From: Bin80 sp026709335
GTDB lineage: Bacteria; Bacteroidota; Rhodothermia; Rhodothermales; Bin80
NCBI GenBank assembly: GCA_965200825.1
Contig: OZ241385.1
Coordinates: forward strand, 2,294,001-2,358,000
Direction: 5' to 3'
Length of the DNA: 64,000 nt
The notes under the pieces are model-generated. The model was not told the origin of the DNA. It saw nothing but the letters and a program-made list of their open reading frames with translations, and ran no database searches. Both the position numbers and the translations under genes were made by a program. This document shows, one piece after another, positions 46,973 through 55,649 of the stretch (the first letter of the stretch is position 1; every line of letters starts with the position of its first letter).

Positions 46973-47470
46973 ATGTTGCGGGTGGGAGATCAGGCACCAG
47001 ATTTTGAGGGAATATCGGGAGAAGGGAAACCTATCCGTCTTCGTGATTTTATAGGCCGTAAAGTGGTATTGTGTTTTTACCCTAAAAATGGCACGATGGG
47101 GTGTACATCTGCGGCTTGTGGTATCCGAGACACCTGGGCCGGATTTGAAGAAGCTGGAATTCAGGTCATTGGTGTTTCCGGAGATAGTGTAGAGTCTCAC
47201 CAGAAATTTTCCTCTAAGAATGATCTACCGTTTTCCCTTGTGTCGGACAGGAGTAGAGAGATATTATTTACATATGGAGCGTGGAGGAGGGGAATGAAGA
47301 GGGTGTCCAGAAAGACCCCTATAGCAGCCGAACGCATGACCTTCCTGATCGATGAATCTGGCAAGATTATAAAGATATATAGGCGCCCTATACCAGGATC
47401 TCACGGGAAGAAAATCCTTGATTTCTTTGCAGAATTCCAGAAGGATTTAGCGCAGAATACGGACCTGTAG
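46973..47470 (+). CDS. BCP-type peroxiredoxin (divergent copy)
   Basis: 165 residues of the thioredoxin-fold peroxiredoxin Q/BCP group. It reduces hydroperoxides in the cytoplasm. The peroxidatic Cys is in NGTMGCTSAACGIRD, with the resolving Cys five residues on and the conserved Arg in AAERMTFLIDESG. The usual T-P-G-C has become T-M-G-C. A helix in the middle is changed (WRRGMKRVSRK) relative to the downstream copy. The C-terminal tail is 10 residues longer. It is 200 bp upstream of the second copy, and the intergenic hairpin suggests separate transcripts. Confidence 0.88.
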   Translation: MLRVGDQAPDFEGISGEGKPIRLRDFIGRKVVLCFYPKNGTMGCTSAACGIRDTWAGFEEAGIQVIGVSGDSVESHQKFSSKNDLPFSLVSDRSREILFTYGAWRRGMKRVSRKTPIAAERMTFLIDESGKIIKIYRRPIPGSHGKKILDFFAEFQKDLAQNTDL

Positions 47471-47518
47471 GTGATCTGTGAGTACACCTCGGGGTTGTTT
47501 ACAGGCATCATAGATACC

Positions 47519-47547
47519 TGCTGCTCATACGATTGTTTTGAGCAGCA
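47519..47547 (+). terminator. hairpin between tandem peroxiredoxin genes
   Basis: TGCTGCTCA (47519-47527) pairs perfectly with TGAGCAGCA (47539-47547) around an 11-nt loop, 50 bp after the first peroxiredoxin stop. No U-tract follows. Confidence 0.3.
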
Positions 47548-47669
47548 ACTTGATTATCCTTCATGGTTTGATATCTCGTCGACTGTATTAACCATTCCGA
47601 GCGTATCGTAGTAAAACGATCTTTCATTCCGGAGAATTTCATAATCATAAACCAATCATAAATTAATTC

Positions 47670-48134
47670 ATGCTACAAGTAGGAGATCAGGCACCAGATT
47701 TTACAGGAGTATCGGGTGAGGGACACCCTCTTCGCCTTCAAGATTTTATTGGCCATAAAGTGGCCCTGTATTTTTATCCAAAGGATGATACTTCGGGGTG
47801 CACCGCTGAGGCATGTAGCATTCGGGATAACTGGTCGGGATTTGAAGAAATGGGAATTCAGGTCATTGGTGTTTCCGGGGACAGTGTGGAGTCTCATCAG
47901 AAATTTGCTGCAAAATATAAGTTGCCGTTTGCTCTTTTGGCCGACGAGGGAAAAGAAGTTATGAATGCATACGGAGTATGGGGAGAAAAGAAGATGTATG
48001 GAAAAACTTTCTATGGAGTCAAGCGCACGACTTTTCTGATTGACGAGTCTGGAGAGATTGTAAAAATCTTCAAGCGCCCGAAGACTAAAATTCACGGTGA
48101 AGAAATCCTCAATGCGTTTGCAGAACTGGAGTAA
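47670..48134 (+). CDS. bcp: BCP-type peroxiredoxin
   Basis: 154 residues. FYPKDDTSGCTAEACSIRD contains the peroxidatic and resolving cysteines, and GVKRTTFLIDESG the active-site Arg. It is the better conserved of the two tandem copies (about 60 percent similar by eye). The start MLQVGDQAPDFTGVSGEGHP is shared with the first copy (MLRVGDQAPDFEGISGEGKP). It ends 4 bp before gatB, so it is the first gene of a transcript with gatB and the TlpA-like gene. Confidence 0.92.
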   Translation: MLQVGDQAPDFTGVSGEGHPLRLQDFIGHKVALYFYPKDDTSGCTAEACSIRDNWSGFEEMGIQVIGVSGDSVESHQKFAAKYKLPFALLADEGKEVMNAYGVWGEKKMYGKTFYGVKRTTFLIDESGEIVKIFKRPKTKIHGEEILNAFAELE

Positions 48135-48138
48135 TTCC

Positions 48139-49620
48139 ATGACTGCCTCAGGTAATGCCGTAGTATATGAGCCCGTAATAGGTCTTGAGGTTCACTGTCA
48201 GTTGTTAACTGATTCAAAGGCATTCAGTCCTGACTCTGCAAAGTTTGGGGCGGCTCCTAACCGACATGTTGATCCTGTCAGTTTAGGTTTACCAGGTTCT
48301 CTGCCGGTTCTGAATGCTAAAGTAATTGAGTTTGCAGTGCGACTGGGCTTGGCAATGAACTGTGAGATATCTGAGCGAAGTGTTCTGGCACGTAAGCATT
48401 ACTTCTACCCAGATCTCCCCAAAGGATATCAGATTTCTCAATTTGAAAATCCAATCTGTGTGGCGGGATATTTGGATATTGAGTCGGGGCGGCGAATCGG
48501 AATTACCCGGATTCATATTGAAGAAGATGCCGGCAAGTCTTTGCATGATCAGGATCCAAAGTATACTCTTCTTGATTACAATCGATGTGGTGTCCCACTT
48601 TTAGAAATCGTTTCTGAGCCGGATTTGCGCTCTGGTGCTGAAGCCAACCGATATATGCAAAAGATTCGGCAGTTGGTCCGGTACCTTGAGATCAGTGATG
48701 GGAATATGGAAGAAGGGTCTCTGCGCTGTGATGCGAATATATCTGTCCGCCTCGAGGGGGAGCAAGTACTCGGTACGAAGACAGAGATCAAGAATATGAA
48801 CTCGTTTCGTCATGTGGAGCGGGCCATAGATTATGAGGTTCAACGTCAAACGACTTTACTTGGAAGCGGGGAGGATGTAACGCACGAAACTCGCCTCTGG
48901 GATGATACGGTTGGCAAGACTTATCCGATGCGGTCAAAGGAAGAAGCACATGACTATCGCTATTTTCCCGATCCCGATTTGCCACCCGTTCTGGTGACAG
49001 AGTCGACTAAAGAAACCATCAGGGCAAATATGCCCGAGCTTCCCGATGCCCGATATCTGAACTATGTTCAACAATTCCAGCTACCTGAATATGATGCTGG
49101 AATTCTTACCGAAGAACGTTCCGTCGCAGATTACTTTGAACGGACATTGGATTCCCTGTACGCTTTGGGAACCAATGACTCGCTTGCCAGCCAGGCAAAG
49201 ACGATTTCCAATTTTGTAATGGGAGATGTAATGCGAGCTTGTAAGGAGAAGGATGTGAGCATGGAGGGCTTTCCAATCCAGCCTGGGCGTTTGGCCAAAT
49301 TGGCTAGTTTGCGTATGAGATCCGTGATCAGCTCCAGTGCTGCACAGACCCTGTTTGAAGCAATGATCACCGATGAAAGAGAGCCTGGAATCATTGCCAA
49401 AGAACAAAACTTGATTCAGGTATCTGACCGCGGCACATTACAGCCGGTTGTAGAATCTGTTTTGGAAGAGAATTCTAAGCAGGTTGAGATGTATTTCCGA
49501 GGGAAGGAATCCATCATCGGGTTTTTCATCGGACAGGTAATGCGCCAATTCAAGGGAGCTCCTGATCCCAAACTTGTACAAAGCTTGATAAAAGAAGAGC
49601 TAAACCGCCGCAGACCATGA
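48139..49620 (+). CDS. gatB: aspartyl/glutamyl-tRNA(Asn/Gln) amidotransferase subunit B
   Basis: 493 residues from the ATG at 48139, preceded by CTGGAG; the frame is open 42 bases further upstream but inside bcp. GatB binds misacylated Glu-tRNA(Gln) or Asp-tRNA(Asn) and performs the kinase step of transamidation with GatA and GatC. The signature YEPVIGLEVHCQLLTDSKAF, LDYNRCGVPLLEIVSEPD and EEGSLRCDANISVR are present. The C-terminal YqeY-like domain is complete (GFFIGQVMRQFKGAPDPKLV). gatA and gatC are not in the window. Confidence 0.95.
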   Translation: MTASGNAVVYEPVIGLEVHCQLLTDSKAFSPDSAKFGAAPNRHVDPVSLGLPGSLPVLNAKVIEFAVRLGLAMNCEISERSVLARKHYFYPDLPKGYQISQFENPICVAGYLDIESGRRIGITRIHIEEDAGKSLHDQDPKYTLLDYNRCGVPLLEIVSEPDLRSGAEANRYMQKIRQLVRYLEISDGNMEEGSLRCDANISVRLEGEQVLGTKTEIKNMNSFRHVERAIDYEVQRQTTLLGSGEDVTHETRLWDDTVGKTYPMRSKEEAHDYRYFPDPDLPPVLVTESTKETIRANMPELPDARYLNYVQQFQLPEYDAGILTEERSVADYFERTLDSLYALGTNDSLASQAKTISNFVMGDVMRACKEKDVSMEGFPIQPGRLAKLASLRMRSVISSSAAQTLFEAMITDEREPGIIAKEQNLIQVSDRGTLQPVVESVLEENSKQVEMYFRGKESIIGFFIGQVMRQFKGAPDPKLVQSLIKEELNRRRP

Positions 49621-50975
49621 TACGACTATTCATTTGTACTCGACAAGCGATTCTGTATGGCATTCTTGCTATGTTTGGGTTTGCATGTGCTCAGGCTGAA
49701 CAAAGTCCACAACGGGTTGAGAGTTTATTTGAGGGCACGTTGAGTATTCGTCCAGAGATTGATCCTTCGACGGATTACCGAGACTTTGAAGTCCTCGTGG
49801 CCCGAGATAGTTTGGGTGAACCGGATACATTAGGTTATGCAATCACAGATAGTATGGGCTATTTCTCTATGCGGGTGAACGCTCCCAGACGTGGGGTGTA
49901 TAGGTTGGTGATTAGCCGTTTGGGTCAGATTCAGGCATCGAGTCAAATGGCAATTGCGGATGGGGATTCTGCCTCGTTGGTCGCTGCATTTCCTTTACGT
50001 AGTCGCAACCTTCGTGTTCGATCACCAGAAAATGCATCTCTACAAGCATATCAAAATACTCGGGCACAACATGAACAATCTTTGCTAGAACTTGTCCAGG
50101 GGGGGAATTATGAAGAGGATTTGGTACGCAATCGCGTTTTGCAAACAACCATGATTCTATGGGATTTGAAACAGAATTTTCCAAACTCTATGGGAGGTGA
50201 GTTGGCCGCTGCTGAGGCAATCATGATGGGAACAGGTTGGGAAGATTCATTGGTCGTTGTTCGTATGCAGCAACTCCCTAGTTCAAATCAACGCTATGGT
50301 GATGCAGCCCGGGCAGCTCGTCAAGCGGAAGCCCGGCGCAATGGTCAGTCTGCTGCGCTGACACTGCTGGACAATTTGGCAGAACGAGCCCAAACTGCCA
50401 TGCAACGAGCCGAAATTGCGTCGGAACAAGTAATTGCTCATATAGACAGTATGGAGTTTGACGCAGCAATCGCACGGACGAATACTATGCAGGAAGAATT
50501 TGCAGATACTCAGTGGGCCATCTGGGCAGGGCGGGCAAGGTATGAAATTCAGAACCTGCTTCCCGGAATGAAAGCTCCTGTGTTTACAGTTCGCGATGTA
50601 AATGGGGATTCACTAAGGATACGAGATTTACTCGGCAAATATGTGATTTTGGAATTCTATCAACCAGAAGATGAATTATATCAGCGTGAGCTTCCCGGAC
50701 GCAATGATATTATAGATGTTGTTGGGGCTGACAGGCTTGAGATAGTATCCATTTCCATGCAACCAGACACCCTAGTGAATGAGGGGTTTTTTGAAGAGCG
50801 AGTCGTTCCCGGACGCCACGTATACGGGGGGCAGGAGGTTGCACAGAAGTATAATATCAATGTTCTTCCAACTCGCTATCTCATTGATCCGGAGGGGAAT
50901 TTGATCAACAAATACGTTGGGGGTACAATGGCTGCGATTCACGAGTATATGGTTGCACTTTTTAGTGAACAATAA
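49617..50975 (+). CDS. secreted TlpA-like thioredoxin-fold protein without catalytic cysteines
   Basis: 452 residues; the start overlaps gatB by 4 bp. The signal sequence ILYGILAMFGFACAQ may be a lipoprotein signal at Cys24. Residues 30-330 form a beta domain and a helical, Gln/Ala/Glu-rich linker (DNLAERAQTAMQRAEIASEQ). The C-terminus is a TlpA/AhpC-type fold: GMKAPVFTVRDVNGDSLRIR, LGKYVILEFYQPEDELYQRE, NINVLPTRYLIDPEGN. Where TlpA has WCxxC there is FYQPEDEL, so it cannot do CxxC redox chemistry. It may bind or position a partner in the periplasm. Confidence 0.75.
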   Translation: MIRLFICTRQAILYGILAMFGFACAQAEQSPQRVESLFEGTLSIRPEIDPSTDYRDFEVLVARDSLGEPDTLGYAITDSMGYFSMRVNAPRRGVYRLVISRLGQIQASSQMAIADGDSASLVAAFPLRSRNLRVRSPENASLQAYQNTRAQHEQSLLELVQGGNYEEDLVRNRVLQTTMILWDLKQNFPNSMGGELAAAEAIMMGTGWEDSLVVVRMQQLPSSNQRYGDAARAARQAEARRNGQSAALTLLDNLAERAQTAMQRAEIASEQVIAHIDSMEFDAAIARTNTMQEEFADTQWAIWAGRARYEIQNLLPGMKAPVFTVRDVNGDSLRIRDLLGKYVILEFYQPEDELYQRELPGRNDIIDVVGADRLEIVSISMQPDTLVNEGFFEERVVPGRHVYGGQEVAQKYNINVLPTRYLIDPEGNLINKYVGGTMAAIHEYMVALFSEQ

Positions 50976-51257
50976 TCTTATCGCTTCCGACTATGACAGA
51001 GGGTACGAAATCCGACTCCATGCTAGTGTCAGCAATTAAAGTGGCAACAGGAAACTGAGGATATGAATGGATTCTACTGATAGTACAAATTAGCGGTGTG
51101 TACAGCTAAGGATTGGTGTTTTCTCAGGTTAAAGGTAGACTTCCGTGGGCAGTATTCTGGGGAGCTATGTTTTCGTCGGTAAAGGCGGATAACAGGAACA
51201 ATAACCTGATATTTAGCGAACCAGGTATGGAACAATGAACTCTACAGTTCAATACTG

Positions 51258-54200
51258 ATGTCGAAGAGATTAGTAGCCGGTCTGTACGATAAAGTGTACA
51301 CAGAAGGGAATCAGCGGGTTGTGCAGAAAAATCCATCGCTGAAAGCTTTTACAAAGCAACTCGAAAATCAGAATGCAGGAAGACTGTTGTCCCAGCATCT
51401 GAACAAGCTTATAGAGCGTGTGCTTGGCGGTATACCAGAAAAGAACCATGTTGAACTTACGAACCATCTGATTCAGATCATTGCTGAGAACACCTCACAT
51501 CATCTCATTCAGAAATCGGATTTTGTGACTGGTGAGCGATTGGAAGAACTTGTAGAGGGCGCTCAGGCAATTTCAAATGTGCCAACTAAGCGTCCGAGTA
51601 TTCCACTTTCCCACTCAGAGCTGCTCACAAATACTGACAGTGATTATCGTATCGGGCGAGAGTTAAAGCGAGAAATTGGGTCTGCTGATCGAATTGATAT
51701 TCTGATAGCGTTCATCAAGTGGTCGGGGTTTCGTCTCATACGGGAGGCGCTACAGGATTTTACTGGACGGGGTGGTCGTTTGCGCATTATTACCACGGCT
51801 TACATGAAAGTGACCGAACGCCGAGTCCTTGATGAACTGATTCGAATCGGTGGTCAAGTCAAAATTTCTTATGATATCCGGCGAACTAGATTGCATGCAA
51901 AAGCATGGCTGATCCAGCGTAATACTGAATTTTCAACTGCTTTCGTTGGCTCGTCAAACCTCAGTGCGGTAGCACAGATGGATGGATTAGAATGGAACGT
52001 TCGATTGTCACAGGTTGATGCCGGACACATCATTGATAAAATCAGTATTGCATTCAATAGCTACTGGGAAGATTCTGAGTTTGAAACCTATGATGGAAAG
52101 CCAGAATCTCAAGAACGATTTGATCACGCCGTTAGAAATGATCTCCCTGAGGGTCATATTATTGGGCTAGATGTGCACCCCTACCCATTTCAGCAGGAAA
52201 TATTGGACAAACTGGATGTAGAACGCGCGATCCATGGCCGTAAACGCAATCTTGTCGTTGCGGCCACCGGAACAGGCAAAACTGTAGTTGCCGCACTGGA
52301 CTATCGTCGATTGACTGATCAAAGAAGTCCTTTCCGACTTCTTTTTGTTGCCCACCGGGAAGAAATTCTCCAACAGGCGCGCAGAACCTTCCGCTCTGTC
52401 CTTAAGCATCCAAACTTCGGAGAGTGTTATGTGGGTGGAATTATTCCCAAGAAATGGGATTACGTATTTGCTTCCGTTCAATCACTTTCAAGGCTTGATC
52501 TCGAAAGAATCAATCCAAATCATTTTGACATGCTCATCGTGGACGAGTTTCATCATGCTGCTGCTGTTACCTATCAACGTCTTCTTGAATACTTTGAACC
52601 CGAATTTTTGCTGGGATTGACTGCAACTCCCGAACGTAGAGATGAAAAAGATATTCTATCGTGGTTTGGGGGTCGGATTGCCACAGAACTGCGGATCTGG
52701 GATGCGATTGAACGAGGCCTTCTGGTTCCTTTCCACTATTTTGGACGGTATGATGGAGTCGATTTATCTTCTGTGAAATGGGTCCGTGGAACATATGATG
52801 AATCCGAGCTGAGTCACCTCTTCACTGCTGATGATATTCGCGTGCACAAGATCTTGAAAGCGGTTCGAGACCACATTGCTAATCCCCGAAAAATGCGTGC
52901 ACTCGGATTTTGCGTCAGTATTGCTCATGCCGAATTCATGACACGAAAATTCAACGATGCGGGAATTCCCGCTGCCTGCATTACAGGAACCACCCGTCGA
53001 GATGAGCGGAGATCCATCCAGGGCAGGCTTATAAATTGCGATGTCAATATTGTTTTCTCTGTGGATATATTCGGAGAAGGTGTAGATATTCCTCCGGTAG
53101 ACACCATCTTGATGCTGAGACCAACCAATAGTGCAACGGTATTTCTCCAGCAATTGGGACGAGGGCTTCGTCATAATCAGGGAAAAGACTGTCTGACCGT
53201 CCTTGATTTTATCAGCAATAGTTCGCGAAAATTTCGATTTGACTGTGCCCTCGGAGCAATGCTGGGTGGTGGTACACGCAGGTTCATTCAGAAAGCAGTA
53301 GAAAGTGATTTTCCTGCTCTGCCATCGGGATGTTCTCTACAGCTGGATGAGGAAAGTCAGACAGTCATTCTGAACAATCTAAGGTCGCAACTTCAATACA
53401 CATCCAACGGACTTGTACATCTCATTAAAAACTTGGGTAATCAGGCAGATTTGGAAGCCTTCCTAGATGAGGCCGAGCTATCCATTGAAGAATTTTATTC
53501 CAAAAAAACTTGCTTTACATTACTGAGTCGGAAAGCTGGATTTGATCTTCTGTCTCAGGGGCCAGATGAAACTAAAGTGGGAGAGAGATTGCGTTTGTTG
53601 ATTCATGCCGATGATCCTTCCCGACTCAATTTTATACGCCAAGCCGTCAAGGGGCATCTAAATATCCGTCACTTAGCTGAACGAGATCGGCGACGACTCT
53701 TGATGTTGGTATGTGCCCTGCTTGGCAGAGATGCTGCAAATGATCTAAACGCCAGTTACAATAACATCCTGAGGCACCCTGCCATCTGCCAAGAAATACT
53801 GTCTTTAGTAGAATTACTCAAACAAAAGATCACGCATGCCCCTCCAAAGTATGCAATCAACTCCGATATTCCCTTGGACTTACATGCGCAATACTCTCTC
53901 ACCGAAATTACATCTGCTTTCAATTTGGTGGGCAAGAACGGGCAGCTACAACGAATCAAAGAAGGTGTTAAATTTGACGAAGCCACAGGCTTCAATATGA
54001 TTTTCGTGACCATTGATAAAAATGAAAAACATTACAGCAGTACTGCCATGTACCAAGATTATGCAATTAGTCCACATCTTTTTCATTGGGAATCTCAAAA
54101 TCGGACGAAATCAGATAGCATTCCCGGCCGCCGTTGCATAGATCATGATAAACTCGGAGTAACCCCCCTATTATTTATGCGTTCAGCCAAGAAAACTAAT

Positions 54201-54341
54201 TCTGGATTGACTTCTCCGTATCAGTTTTTGGGGCCCATGTCTTATCAATCTCACGAAGGTGAACAGCCCATGAGAATTACCTGGAAAATGCAGTACCCAA
54301 TACCAGCTGATATTGCTCGGATTGCCCGTCTCGCTGCATAA
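51258..54341 (+). CDS. PLD-nuclease/SF2 helicase/DUF3427 protein
   Basis: 1027 residues. Domain order: an N-terminal helical part; one PLD (HKD-like) nuclease module at about 130-270 with His213 and Lys215 in RLHAKAWLI followed by FVGSSNLSA; an SF2 helicase core with Walker A AATGTGKT (335-342), DEFHH (429-433), LTATPER (454-460) and motif VI QQLGRGLRH; and a C-terminal DUF3427 module (residues ~880-1027, GVKFDEATGFNMIF, HLFHWESQNRT). It likely unwinds or cuts nucleic acid. The architecture is seen in DNA-repair or antiphage contexts; no partner gene is adjacent. Confidence 0.85.
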   Translation: MSKRLVAGLYDKVYTEGNQRVVQKNPSLKAFTKQLENQNAGRLLSQHLNKLIERVLGGIPEKNHVELTNHLIQIIAENTSHHLIQKSDFVTGERLEELVEGAQAISNVPTKRPSIPLSHSELLTNTDSDYRIGRELKREIGSADRIDILIAFIKWSGFRLIREALQDFTGRGGRLRIITTAYMKVTERRVLDELIRIGGQVKISYDIRRTRLHAKAWLIQRNTEFSTAFVGSSNLSAVAQMDGLEWNVRLSQVDAGHIIDKISIAFNSYWEDSEFETYDGKPESQERFDHAVRNDLPEGHIIGLDVHPYPFQQEILDKLDVERAIHGRKRNLVVAATGTGKTVVAALDYRRLTDQRSPFRLLFVAHREEILQQARRTFRSVLKHPNFGECYVGGIIPKKWDYVFASVQSLSRLDLERINPNHFDMLIVDEFHHAAAVTYQRLLEYFEPEFLLGLTATPERRDEKDILSWFGGRIATELRIWDAIERGLLVPFHYFGRYDGVDLSSVKWVRGTYDESELSHLFTADDIRVHKILKAVRDHIANPRKMRALGFCVSIAHAEFMTRKFNDAGIPAACITGTTRRDERRSIQGRLINCDVNIVFSVDIFGEGVDIPPVDTILMLRPTNSATVFLQQLGRGLRHNQGKDCLTVLDFISNSSRKFRFDCALGAMLGGGTRRFIQKAVESDFPALPSGCSLQLDEESQTVILNNLRSQLQYTSNGLVHLIKNLGNQADLEAFLDEAELSIEEFYSKKTCFTLLSRKAGFDLLSQGPDETKVGERLRLLIHADDPSRLNFIRQAVKGHLNIRHLAERDRRRLLMLVCALLGRDAANDLNASYNNILRHPAICQEILSLVELLKQKITHAPPKYAINSDIPLDLHAQYSLTEITSAFNLVGKNGQLQRIKEGVKFDEATGFNMIFVTIDKNEKHYSSTAMYQDYAISPHLFHWESQNRTKSDSIPGRRCIDHDKLGVTPLLFMRSAKKTNSGLTSPYQFLGPMSYQSHEGEQPMRITWKMQYPIPADIARIARLAA

Positions 54342-54470
54342 CCGAAGAATTGGTGGAGTTTATGCGACAAAATGGTATAGAGATTCGGTTCAACGTCACA
54401 ATGTCCATCTAACATTCCCTATCAAATCGTTATTTTTGGATTAGATCCCCTAGTTAAAGCTACTTTAATA

Positions 54471-55223
54471 ATGCTTATCGCAGGAAATTGGAAAATGAAT
54501 ACGGATGTCAGTTCCTCGGTGGAGTTGGCGCGTGGTGTCATTCAGGAGAGCGAGCACGCCGGTGCGGTGAATGTTGCTGTATGCCCTCCTGCGCCGCTGT
54601 TGAGCGTTGTCGGCGAGGCACTGGCTGGAAGTCATGTACGTCTGGGGGCGCAGAACATGTATTGGGTAGACAGCGGCGCCTTCACCGGTGAGATCTCTGC
54701 ACAAATGCTTTCGTCCTTAGGATGTCATTATGTCATTGTCGGTCACTCGGAGCGGAGGCAATATTTTGGAGAGACCGATGTTGAGGTGAATAAAAAAGTT
54801 AGACAGTCAGTCAAGGCAGGCTTAGTTCCGATTATATGTGTAGGCGAGAGGCTGAATCAACGTAAGGCTGGAAAGGAACAAGAGGTTGTCGCTGCGCAGG
54901 TTCAGCATGCGCTTGAAGGGATGGAGGTCCGAGCCTCGGATTCCTTTGTAATTGCATACGAGCCCGTATGGGCGATTGGTACAGGAGAAACTGCAACACC
55001 GGAGCAAGCTCAGGGAATGCACAAGTTCATCCGTACACTTGTACGACAGCAGTTTGGAAATCAGATTGCAGACGGACTCCACATCCTCTATGGTGGAAGC
55101 ATGAAGCCATCAAACGCGGAGGAGCTTCTGATCCAGAATGACGTAGATGGTGGATTGATCGGCGGAGCGAGTCTCAAAGCCGACATCTTCGGTCAAATCA
55201 TCCAAGCTGCTCAAAAGCTGTAA
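54471..55223 (+). CDS. tpiA: triosephosphate isomerase
   Basis: 250 residues, the standard length. It interconverts dihydroxyacetone phosphate and glyceraldehyde-3-phosphate in glycolysis. The catalytic residues are in GNWKMNTD (Asn/Lys), VGHSERRQYFGETD (His) and AYEPVWAIGTGETATP (Glu plus lid loop 6); LYGGSMKPSNAEELL carries the phosphate-binding glycines. The 130-bp upstream gap holds no other feature. It is monocistronic, and the following gene is convergent. Confidence 0.96.
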   Translation: MLIAGNWKMNTDVSSSVELARGVIQESEHAGAVNVAVCPPAPLLSVVGEALAGSHVRLGAQNMYWVDSGAFTGEISAQMLSSLGCHYVIVGHSERRQYFGETDVEVNKKVRQSVKAGLVPIICVGERLNQRKAGKEQEVVAAQVQHALEGMEVRASDSFVIAYEPVWAIGTGETATPEQAQGMHKFIRTLVRQQFGNQIADGLHILYGGSMKPSNAEELLIQNDVDGGLIGGASLKADIFGQIIQAAQKL

Positions 55224-55296
55224 ATTCGACAAAAACTGCTACAGAGCGCGCTATGCAGTGTAGAGAAGATCGTAATCGTTAGTCGCCGGCTAAAAG

Positions 55297-55590
55297 TCAG
55301 TCCTCTTTTTTTGAAGCGACAGTCTTTTTCTCTTCGGATAGTTTTCCATTGGAATCGCTTTTGATCTTTTTATCTTCTGTCGTAGATGTCTTGTCAGCCT
55401 TTGCAGTAGGCTTTTCCACGTAATCCGTTTGATAAAATCCGCTGCCCTTCAGAATAAATCCAGTTCCCCCACTAATCATTCGTTCCACAGATTGGCCGGT
55501 GGTAGGGCATTCCACAAGCGCATCGGCAGTGATTGGCTGGAATATTTCAAAAGTGGTTCCGTCAGCTCGCTTATATTCGTACGTTGGCAT
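55297..55590 (-). CDS. FmdB-like zinc-ribbon relative that has lost its cysteines
   Basis: 97 residues from ATG at 55590. The fold start MPTYEYKRADGTTFEIFQPI, the LVECPTTGQSVERMISGG middle and FILKGSGFYQTDY match FmdB regulatory proteins almost residue for residue. The usual first CxxC (YRCEKCG) is YKRADG here and the second (CPxCG) keeps only its first Cys, so zinc binding is lost. The tail is a highly charged Lys/Asp/Glu/Ser segment (TSTTEDKKIKSDSNG), probably disordered. Possibly a structural protein that no longer needs zinc. Confidence 0.8.
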   Translation of the reverse strand: MPTYEYKRADGTTFEIFQPITADALVECPTTGQSVERMISGGTGFILKGSGFYQTDYVEKPTAKADKTSTTEDKKIKSDSNGKLSEEKKTVASKKED

Positions 55591-55649
55591 ACAGGGCACA
55601 AGATAATGAGACAGCCTATAAATACGCATGAGCGCAGTGACTGTTCCGT

